Source: Flavobacterium sp. UGB4466 (GTDB taxonomy: Bacteria; Bacteroidota; Bacteroidia; Flavobacteriales; Flavobacteriaceae). Taken from it: a stretch of DNA of 41,846 nt. Positions 36,132 to 41,846 of this stretch are shown in pieces. Each line of letters opens with the position of its first letter. The stretch's first letter is position 1. The notes beneath the pieces were generated by a model. It did not search any database. It was not told the origin of the DNA and saw only the letters and a list, made by a program, of their open reading frames with translations. Made by a program: the position numbers and the translations under genes. Location: NCBI RefSeq assembly GCF_903469665.1, contig NZ_CAGKLC010000037.1:1-41846 (forward strand), written 5' to 3'.

Positions 36132-36311
36132 GGATGTCAACTTTTTTTGCCGCGATTCGTGCGATGTGAACAGTTGAAGCAGTTGCATAATTTGTTCATA
36201 CCAAATATCAAAGAATAAATTGGTGGAGATTTGTGAAATTCGTGGCAAAAAAATCTTTAGAAATCTTTTGAATCTGTGGCAAAAATAAATGTTAACCAAC
36301 AAATACAATAA
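36132..36311 (+). repeat. Repeat-word spacer (word TTCGTGGCAAAAA)
   Basis: TTTTTTTGCC (36142-36151) pairs with GGCAAAAAAA (36244-36253), extendable to about 13 bp with one mismatch. A further direct copy GTGGCAAAAA lies at about 36277-36285. The spacer fills the gap between ppx and the TMEM175-like gene; no ORF and no T-run of terminator type. Confidence 0.65.
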
Positions 36312-36893
36312 ATGAATAAAACCAGACTTGAGGCTTTTAGTGATGGTGTTTTGGCTATTATTATAACCATTATGATTTTAGAAATTAAAGTACCGGCAGG
36401 TCATGAATTCGCCGATTTAAAACCGCTAATTCCTAAATTTCTAAGTTATGTTCTGAGTTTTGTTTATGTGGGTATTTACTGGAACAACCACCATTATTTA
36501 ATTCATAGCCTGGGTAAGGTAAATGGGAAGATTCTTTGGGCTAACTTGCATTTGCTTTTTTGGCTTTCCCTAATTCCTGTTGCAACTGGTTGGATGGGCG
36601 AACATAACTTTGCCAAAGCCTCTATGGCTTTGTATGGAACTGTATTGCTTTTATGCTCCATTGCTTATTTTATTTTGCAACGCATTATAATTCTTAATGA
36701 AGGAGTAAATTCCACGTTGGCAAAGGCGATAGGACGTGATTTAAAAGGACATACTTCTTCGGTTTTGTATATTTTTGGAATCGTATTTTCGTTTTATAAC
36801 GAGTGGATTTCAGGTGCAGCTTATTTTATTGTTGCTTTATTATGGCTCATTCCGGACAAAAGGATAGAGAAAGTTTTTGCCTCTAAAAATTAA
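36312..36893 (+). CDS. TMEM175-family potassium channel-like protein (DUF1211)
   Basis: 193 residues, about six membrane segments. Starts MNKTRLEAFSDGVLAIIITI: the RxxxFSDG motif (R5, F9-G12) is the family mark of TMEM175 channels. YWNNHHYLIH and WLSLIPVATGW also fit. Bacterial members have one six-helix unit and assemble as tetramers, conducting K+ with weak selectivity. A Crp/Fnr gene follows 17 bp after the stop, so they are probably co-transcribed. Confidence 0.88.
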   Translation: MNKTRLEAFSDGVLAIIITIMILEIKVPAGHEFADLKPLIPKFLSYVLSFVYVGIYWNNHHYLIHSLGKVNGKILWANLHLLFWLSLIPVATGWMGEHNFAKASMALYGTVLLLCSIAYFILQRIIILNEGVNSTLAKAIGRDLKGHTSSVLYIFGIVFSFYNEWISGAAYFIVALLWLIPDKRIEKVFASKN

Positions 36894-36910
36894 TTTATTT
36901 TGAGTTTATA

Positions 36911-37471
36911 ATGAAATCAGTTTTTCAATCCATTAAGAATTTACCGCAGGAAATATTAGATCAGTTGGATGATTTAATTACAGTCCGAAAACTTAAAAAA
37001 GGTGATTTTTTATTGAGAGAAGATCAGGTTTGTAGTGAAATTGTATTGATCAAAAAAGGAATTTTAAGATCCTTCTTTTTCAATCACCAAGGCAATGAGA
37101 TTACCAATTGTTTTGCTTTTGAAAACGAATTTATGGGATCGTTTTCGAGTTTTATTACACAAAAAGTTGCTGAAGAAAATATTCAGGCACTCATCGATAC
37201 TGAAATTGAAGTCATCAGTAAAGATGGGATAGAGAAACTGTATCAATCCAGTATTTATTGGCAGGAAGTGGGTCGTAAAATTGCAGAAATGGAGTATGTG
37301 GCGTTGCAAAAAAGAATGGTTTCTTTTCAAAAATTATCAGGGACTCAGCGCTATGAAGAACTTTATCAAAATCATAAAAATTATATTCAGCTGATTCCGC
37401 TTCAATATCTGGCCTCTTATCTGGGGGTTACTCCAAGACATCTAAGTCGAATTCGCAAAGCAATTTTATAG
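36911..37471 (+). CDS. Crp/Fnr-family transcriptional regulator
   Basis: 186 residues. cNMP-binding-like roll (TVRKLKKGDFLLREDQVCSE, KKGILRSFFFNHQGNEITN) and a C-terminal HTH (IPLQYLASYLGVTPRHLSRI). No Fe-S cysteines. Closely resembles the regulator at 14974-15540. A palindrome GGACATTTGTCC begins at the last base of its stop codon, before the oxidoreductase gene. It is co-directional with the TMEM175-like gene (17-bp gap) and the oxidoreductase, which may be its target. Confidence 0.87.
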   Translation: MKSVFQSIKNLPQEILDQLDDLITVRKLKKGDFLLREDQVCSEIVLIKKGILRSFFFNHQGNEITNCFAFENEFMGSFSSFITQKVAEENIQALIDTEIEVISKDGIEKLYQSSIYWQEVGRKIAEMEYVALQKRMVSFQKLSGTQRYEELYQNHKNYIQLIPLQYLASYLGVTPRHLSRIRKAIL

Positions 37472-37482
37472 GACATTTGTCC
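37471..37482 (+). promoter_or_regulatory. Palindrome GGACA-TT-TGTCC, probable operator
   Basis: Perfect 5-bp arms around 2 nt, starting at the G of the Crp/Fnr TAG stop. It lies 24 bp upstream of the -7 element of the oxidoreductase gene, a sensible place for an activator. Confidence 0.5.
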
Positions 37483-37506
37483 GGTTCCTAAGAGAGGTTT
37501 CTCTAT

Positions 37507-37514
37507 TATTTTTG
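37507..37514 (+). promoter_or_regulatory. -7 promoter element TATTTTTG of the oxidoreductase gene
   Basis: Matches TAnnTTTG, 19 nt before the ATG at 37534. The only TTTG upstream (37476-37479, inside the palindrome) is 27 nt away, longer than the usual 17-23, which would suit activator dependence. Confidence 0.5.
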
Positions 37515-37533
37515 TTTCAAAAAAAATATACAA

Positions 37534-38115
37534 ATGGGAAAAAATATTCTTATCATCAACGGTCATCCAAACCCATCCAGTTTTAATTTTGCGATTGCAG
37601 AATCTTATTTTAAAGGGGCAATCGCTTCGAAAGCCACAGTGGATACAATTACAATTGCAAAGCTGGATTTTAATCCGAATTTGCAATTTGGCTATCAAAA
37701 ACGTATCGAGCTGGAACCTGATCTTCTGGCGTCTTGGGAGAAGATTAAAAAGGCAGATCATTTAGTTTGGATTCATCCGGTTTGGTGGGGTGGTTTGCCG
37801 GCAATTACTAAAGGATTTATAGATCGTTTGTTTTTACCGGGGATGGCTTTTCAATATCGGGAAAATTCGGTTTGGTGGGACAAATTATTAAAAGGAAAAA
37901 CCGCGCATATTATAACCACTTTAGATCAGCCCGGCTGGTATTACAGATTGTTTTACGGAAGACCAAGTGTCAACCAGCTTAAAAAAGCTATACTCGAATT
38001 CTGTGGGATCAAGCCGGTAAAAGTGAGTTATATCGGAATTATAAAAACAGCCGATGAAACGCAAAGAAAAAAATGGCTTCAAAAAGTATACGATTGGGGA
38101 TTGCTTACGAAATAG
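37534..38115 (+). CDS. NAD(P)H-dependent FMN/FAD oxidoreductase (flavodoxin-like fold)
   Basis: 193 residues. NILIINGHPNPSSFNFAIAE is the phosphate-binding start of the NQO1/MdaB/KefF-type flavodoxin-like fold. WIHPVWWGGLPAITKGFIDR forms the flavin-side loop, followed by PGMAFQY. Probably a quinone or nitro-compound two-electron reductase; the acceptor is unknown. Its palindrome and promoter element suggest control by the preceding Crp/Fnr protein. Converges on dnaX with a 4-bp gap and no terminator between them. Confidence 0.88.
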   Translation: MGKNILIINGHPNPSSFNFAIAESYFKGAIASKATVDTITIAKLDFNPNLQFGYQKRIELEPDLLASWEKIKKADHLVWIHPVWWGGLPAITKGFIDRLFLPGMAFQYRENSVWWDKLLKGKTAHIITTLDQPGWYYRLFYGRPSVNQLKKAILEFCGIKPVKVSYIGIIKTADETQRKKWLQKVYDWGLLTK

Positions 38116-38119
38116 AACG

Positions 38120-39837
38120 TTAAGAAGGTAAATCTAATCCAAATGTTGAACGTAAAAGTTCGATGTTTGGGTTGATTTCCAGGAAGCGATTGTATCGGTC
38201 CTGATCGTTAAGACTGCGTTTAATTTGAATGGTTTCATTAACATGAGCCTCAATGGTAATATCATGATTGTGTAAATGACCTTTTAAATGCCCTAAAAGC
38301 CCATACATCTGACCTTCAAAATCCAGTTTAGAACCTTCGTTGGGTAATTCAAACGTGATTACTGTTCCGTTTAATTTAGGGTCATTGATCAACAATAAAG
38401 ACTGCATAATTTTATGACCTTTATCACCCAAACGCTGAGCATATTTGTTCCATTGCAGCAACATTTCCGTTTCTGTAAATTCTTCCGTAGGCAGTTCGGT
38501 AGTCGGTTTTACAACCGTTTTATTGTTGGCTTCCAGTTCTTTTTTCTTGCGAATACTGGATAAAGAAAAGGCAGAAACCTTGGGTTCTGTACTTGTTTCA
38601 GGCTGAGGAGCTGCTGGAGCTTCCGCTTTCGGTGCTGAAGCAGTTTGTTCATTTTGTGGAGTGGCAGTTTCTGGTGTGTGAGTAGCTTCTGCTTTTGCAG
38701 TTTTAACTTCAACTATAGAATATCCGCCATTTTTATAATAAGTAGGGGGAATTATGAATTGCTCAACTTTTTTTTTTCTCCATCAAAATTGATAGAGGCC
38801 AATTGCATCAAACACAGTTCAACCAAAAGACGTTGGTTTTGACTTAGTTTGTATTTTAAATCGCAGTCATTAGCAATGTCAATGCCTTTTAGTAGAAAAT
38901 CCTGTGAACATTTTTGCGCCTGAACACCATACATTTGCTGCGCCTGTTCGCCTACTTCAAGTAAAGCAATTGTTGCAGGAGTTTTACTGACCAGTAAATC
39001 TCTGAAATGCGAAGCCAGTCCGGCAATAAAATGATGTCCATCGAAGCCTTTTGCAAGGATATCGTTGTACGCCAGTAAAAGATCCGGAATTTTATTTTCT
39101 AAAAGTAAATCGGTGATACTAATGTAAGTCTCGTAATCTAAAACGTTTAGGTTTTCGGTTACCGCCTGACGTGTTAAGTTCGTTCCACAATACGAAACCA
39201 CACGGTCAAAAATTGATAAGGCATCCCGCATTGCGCCATCAGCCTTTTGAGCAATAATGTGCAAGGCATCGTCTTCAAAATTGATTCCCTGACTTGCAGC
39301 AACGTCAGCTAAATGTTCTTTAGCATCTTTTACCGTAATTCTTTTGAAATCAAAAATCTGACAACGAGATAAAATCGTTGGTATAATTTTATGTTTCTCT
39401 GTGGTAGCCAGAATAAAAATAGCATGTTTTGGTGGTTCTTCCAATGTTTTAAGAAAAGCATTGAAAGCTGCAGAAGACAACATGTGGACCTCGTCAATGA
39501 TGTACACTTTATATTGTCCGGTTTGCGGTGGGATTCTAACCTGATCAATCAGATTACGAATATCATCAACAGAGTTGTTGGAAGCGGCATCTAACTCAAA
39601 AACGTTAAAAGCAAAATCTTCGTTTGGATCATCATATCCGGGCTGGTTTATTTTACGGGCCAGGATACGTGCACAGGTTGTTTTTCCAACACCACGCGGT
39701 CCGGTGAATAAAAGAGCAGAAGCAAGGTGATTGCTGTCAATAGCGTTCAACAAAGTGTTGGTAATGGCTTTCTGTCCCACTACATCTTTAAATGTTTGTG
39801 GACGATATTTACGTGCCGATACTACAAATTGTTCCAT
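38120..39837 (-). CDS. dnaX: DNA polymerase III gamma/tau; frame change at an A10 run
   Basis: Clamp-loader ATPase. Frame 0 from the ATG at 39837 gives the AAA+ motor: FTGPRGVGKTTCARIL (Walker A), IIDEVHMLS (Walker B), LEEPP and ILSRCQIFDF (sensor 1 region). It stops at 38752 after 361 residues, just past GEKKK. At 38777-38767 the minus strand reads A10 then G. In the -1 frame from that run the reading goes on without a stop, KVEQFIIPPTYY onward, through a Pro/Ala-rich linker to a folded tail (MLLQWNKYAQRLGDKGHKIM) ending at 38120; total 572 residues. A -1 shift or one extra A gives tau-like product, no shift a gamma-like one. The usual zinc cysteines after Walker A are absent (QPGYDDPNEDFAFNVFELDA). 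Own promoter. A base-calling error in A10 remains possible. Confidence 0.9.
38767..38777 (-). promoter_or_regulatory. Putative slippage site A10-G in dnaX
   Basis: Frame 0 reads GGA GAA AAA AAA AAG TTG; re-reading one base gives AAA GTT GAG CAA, the frame of the C-terminal region. The 3' part is the A AAA AAG heptamer used for -1 shifting in E. coli dnaX. GGAG lies directly upstream. I see no strong downstream hairpin, so polymerase slippage is at least as likely as ribosomal shifting. Confidence 0.65.
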
Positions 39838-39856
39838 ATTCTGTTTTATTCGTTAG

Positions 39857-39888
39857 CAAATATAGGCTGAAAATTGCCAAATCACAAA
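39857..39888 (-). promoter_or_regulatory. Full Flavobacterium-type promoter of dnaX
   Basis: On the minus strand TTTG (39888-39885), 20 nt, TATATTTG (39864-39857): full match in sequence and spacing. It lies 19 nt before the dnaX ATG. Confidence 0.75.
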
Positions 39889-40043
39889 TCTGAAATCGAT
39901 AAATGTTGGAGTTGTTTTTGAGTGTTTTGAATATGAGAAAGTAACGTTTTAGAAATTAAATTTTGGCACTGAAAAAAAACGGAAGATATATTTTTTTTTG
40001 CTTTTCATGTTTAACTTTTTCTTATGAAACTGATTGCGACCTA

Positions 40044-40077
40044 TTGGTCAGAATTCAGGTTTAAATTTATATTTTTG
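40044..40077 (+). promoter_or_regulatory. Promoter of the NIPSNAP gene
   Basis: TTG (40044-40046), 23 nt, TATTTTTG (40070-40077). Spacing is at the upper limit. It lies 45 nt before the ATG at 40123. Confidence 0.5.
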
Positions 40078-40122
40078 ATGCAATCCTTTAGGGAAATCTA
40101 AAACCAATTAAAATTGCCGGAT

Positions 40123-40521
40123 ATGAAATTATTTTTTTCGACTTTGCTTTTGGTTACCACATTTATTGTGAAATCTCAAACTGCAGCTTCAGACAAGCCG
40201 GTTTATCAACTACGTATTTATGAGATTTTTGAGTCCAATAAAAATCAGTTCCATGAACGGTTTCGCGATCACGCCATGCGTATCATGATGAAGTATAATT
40301 TTAAGATCACCTCCATCTGGGAATCCAAATCGGACAAAAAAACAGAGTTTGTTTATTTTCTGGAATGGCCGGACGAATCTACTATGAAAAAAGCGTGGGA
40401 AGGTTTTAAAAGTGATCCGGAATGGATAGCGATTAAAAAAGAATTTACAGCAAAATATGGTAATGTAGTGGGGAATATTGAAGACCGGATTTTGACAAAG
40501 ACGGATTATTCCCCAAAATGA
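40123..40521 (+). CDS. NIPSNAP-family protein with signal peptide
   Basis: 132 residues from the ATG at 40123; a TTG three codons upstream is less likely. Signal peptide MKLFFSTLLLVTTFIVKSQ. The rest is one ferredoxin-like dimeric alpha/beta-barrel unit of the NIPSNAP type: VYQLRIYEIFESNKNQFHER, FKITSIWESKS, FVYFLEWPDESTMKKAWEGF. Function unknown in bacteria. The export signal places it in the periplasm or beyond, unlike most small NIPSNAP proteins. Confidence 0.8.
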   Translation: MKLFFSTLLLVTTFIVKSQTAASDKPVYQLRIYEIFESNKNQFHERFRDHAMRIMMKYNFKITSIWESKSDKKTEFVYFLEWPDESTMKKAWEGFKSDPEWIAIKKEFTAKYGNVVGNIEDRILTKTDYSPK

Positions 40522-40623
40522 TCCCTGTGATTTTTTTAAGGTTTGTTTAGAGGTTTTACACTCTGAAATTTACAAAGAGTATTACTTCAGCAGCAGGTAT
40601 GTTGTGGGTTTTGCTTCAAAATA

Positions 40624-40653
40624 TTTGAAACGTGCGTCTCGTTGGTAAATTTA
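40624..40653 (+). promoter_or_regulatory. Promoter of the NTF2-like gene
   Basis: TTTG (40624-40627), 18 nt, TAAATTTA (40646-40653): one mismatch in the -7 element, good spacing. It lies 31 nt before the ATG. Confidence 0.55.
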
Positions 40654-40684
40654 GCCGCAATCTCATTTTAACTCCTTAATTTTT

Positions 40685-41134
40685 ATGAAAAACTATTTAT
40701 TGGTAATTGTATTTGCATTTTTTTCGTCTGCTCTTCAGGCACAAACCGCTCAGGATTCGCTTGATATCAAACGTGTGGCTTTGGCTTACATCGAGGCGCA
40801 ACACCATCCAAATCCTAAATTGATGGAAAGTGCTTTGCATCCCCGATTGGTAAAACGATCTGTCTTTAGAAGCAAAGCCGCTCAGAAAGATTATATTTCA
40901 GAATACTTTGCAGAGAATATGGTGATCCTTGCGGAAACATATAATGCGAAGGGAGACAAATTCCCGAAAAACCCCAGAAAGGAAATAAAGTTATTGGATG
41001 TTTCGGCACGAACAGCATCAGTAAAATTACTGGCCGATGCCTGGATTGATTACATGCACATCGTAAAAACCAATGGGGAATGGAAAATCATAAATGTGCT
41101 TTGGCAGTACAATGATGTGTCACAGCATGAGTAG
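40685..41134 (+). CDS. Secreted NTF2-like (putative lumazine-binding) protein
   Basis: 149 residues. Signal peptide MKNYLLVIVFAFFSSALQAQ. The remainder has the NTF2-like cone fold seen in the lumazine_bd_2/DUF4440 group: VALAYIEAQHHPNPKLMESA, LHPRLVKR, then the final strands ASVKLLADAWIDYMHIVKTN and WKIINVLWQY. Ligand and role unknown; lumazine binding is only a family label. Own promoter. Confidence 0.75.
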   Translation: MKNYLLVIVFAFFSSALQAQTAQDSLDIKRVALAYIEAQHHPNPKLMESALHPRLVKRSVFRSKAAQKDYISEYFAENMVILAETYNAKGDKFPKNPRKEIKLLDVSARTASVKLLADAWIDYMHIVKTNGEWKIINVLWQYNDVSQHE

Positions 41135-41191
41135 ATGTTTTTCTTTTTTTTAAGAAAATTTTGCAATGATTTTGTTCCGTTAAGGTATAAG

Positions 41192-41208
41192 TTACCAATT
41201 TTTGGTAA
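41192..41208 (+). promoter_or_regulatory. ParDE operator palindrome TTACCAA-TTT-TTGGTAA
   Basis: Perfect 7-bp arms around 3 nt, 24 bp before the parD ATG. It overlaps a likely -7 element TAATTTTA (41206-41213), so ParD binding would block transcription. Confidence 0.6.
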
Positions 41209-41232
41209 TTTTACAGTACTGAATAAAAAATT

Positions 41233-41481
41233 ATGGGAAAAAATAAATCAATATCGCTTGGAGATCATTTTGAGCACTTCATTGAAAATAGCCTTTCTCA
41301 GGGAAGATTCAAAAATGCCAGTGAAGTGATCAGAGCTGCATTACGCCTTTTAGAGGAAGAAGAAAATCGTTTGCTTCTTTTAAAAAAAGCGGTTCAGGAT
41401 GGTTTGGACAGTGGTCGTGCAGAGAATTTTGATGCCAGGAAACATCTCGAAAGTTTAAAAGCAAACAAGAGAAATGGCTAA
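41233..41481 (+). CDS. ParD-like antitoxin of a type II toxin-antitoxin pair
   Basis: 82 residues. N-terminal ribbon-helix-helix (KSISLGDHFEHFIENSLSQG, RFKNASEVIRAALRLLEEEE), then a flexible charged C-terminus that would wrap the toxin. Its last 8 bp overlap the parE-like start, the usual coupling. A palindrome lies 24 bp upstream, fitting autorepression. Confidence 0.9.
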   Translation: MGKNKSISLGDHFEHFIENSLSQGRFKNASEVIRAALRLLEEEENRLLLLKKAVQDGLDSGRAENFDARKHLESLKANKRNG

Positions 41482-41767
41482 GTATTATTTAACGAATAAA
41501 GCGGTTGAAGATTTAGCTGAAATTTGGAATTATACTTTTGAGGAGTGGTCAGAAAATAAGGCTGATACATATTATGAGCAGCTTTTGAGTTCTTGTCAGG
41601 AAGTTGCGGATGATCCAGGTCTTGGAAGAAAATATGATATGGTAACCGAAAAATTGCTTGGTTTTAAAACAAATCGGCATATTCTTTTTTATCGAATTAT
41701 TTCAGATAGTGAGATTGAGATTGTGAGAATCCTTCATGAAAGAATGGATTTGAAAAGTAAGTTTTGA
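41474..41767 (+). CDS. ParE/RelE-superfamily toxin
   Basis: 97 residues. MAKYYLTNKAVEDLAEIWNY, then DDPGLGRKYDMV, FKTNRHILFYRI and VRILHERMDLKSKF follow the ParE/RelE fold order. ParE toxins poison DNA gyrase; RelE-like ones cut mRNA. The C-terminal RILHERMDL resembles ParE. Complete, with no truncation. Followed by a CTGCAAT-TT-ATTGCAG hairpin. Confidence 0.9.
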   Translation: MAKYYLTNKAVEDLAEIWNYTFEEWSENKADTYYEQLLSSCQEVADDPGLGRKYDMVTEKLLGFKTNRHILFYRIISDSEIEIVRILHERMDLKSKF

Positions 41768-41799
41768 TTTTTATTGGTCTCAGATTCGGGTTTAAAACC

Positions 41800-41815
41800 C
41801 TGCAATTTATTGCAG
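41800..41815 (+). terminator. Hairpin downstream of parE
   Basis: CTGCAAT / ATTGCAG perfect 7-bp stem with a 2-nt loop, preceded by GGGTTTAAAACCC. Only a weak T-rich tail (TACTTT) follows, so termination is uncertain. Confidence 0.4.
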
Positions 41816-41846
41816 TACTTTAGTAATGCGAAAAAATCTATATCTT

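Noticed and set aside
38120..38464. Separate small gene starting at 38464
   Set aside because: Its frame is open upstream through the Pro/Ala linker to the A10 run in dnaX, so it is the tau C-terminal part.

Overview
The window looks like chromosome of a gliding, polymer-degrading member of the Flavobacteriia, most likely the genus Flavobacterium. The base composition is AT-rich. Promoters follow the Bacteroidetes pattern TTTG - about 20 nt - TAnnTTTG, and ribosome sites are A-rich rather than Shine-Dalgarno type. Three very large proteins carry type IX secretion system (T9SS) cargo signatures, and a PorP/SprF protein is present. All names come from reading the sequence; no database search was run.

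Layout. 202-5190: a two-domain GH18 chitinase of the ChiA type. 5492-9065: an XRE regulator, a TlpA-like thioredoxin protein, a YbiT-type ABC-F ATPase and, on the minus strand, a 57-residue lipoprotein. 9066-11810: a purple-acid-phosphatase-like exoprotein with three Ig-like repeats and a type A sorting domain. 11870-15540 (minus): DinB-like protein, Crp/Fnr regulator, SAM methyltransferase, DUF418-like membrane protein and a second Crp/Fnr regulator. 15884-19834 (plus): pyrR, pyrB, a STAS-like small protein, rnz and pdxH, separated by odd repeat-word spacers. 20006: a CAP-domain lipoprotein. 32131-20899 (minus): a surface-motility operon of a 2735-residue SprB-like adhesin, a PorP/SprF-family protein and an OmpA/PD40 protein, closed by a 16-bp-stem terminator. 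32633-36131 (plus): a polyphosphate cassette of sixA-like gene, ppk1 and ppx. 36312-38115: TMEM175-like channel, third Crp/Fnr regulator and NAD(P)H oxidoreductase. 38120-39837 (minus): dnaX, split by an A10 run. 40123-41767: NIPSNAP protein, NTF2-like protein and a ParDE toxin-antitoxin pair.

How it fits together. The chitinase, phosphoesterase and adhesin are probably exported by the T9SS, with the SprF-like protein helping to present the adhesin. The polyphosphate trio makes and breaks polyP. pyrR/pyrB serve pyrimidine synthesis, rnz tRNA 3' processing and pdxH PLP supply. 

Most worth checking: (1) dnaX changes frame at A10, so gamma-like and tau-like products could come from one gene by slippage; (2) rnz has only ATT where its initiator Met belongs; (3) each of three Crp/Fnr genes has a palindromic box at its 3' end, before a co-directional gene; (4) spacers built from a short word and its reverse complement, with a different word in each spacer; (5) the ABC-F protein has lost the P-loop of its second ATPase domain.
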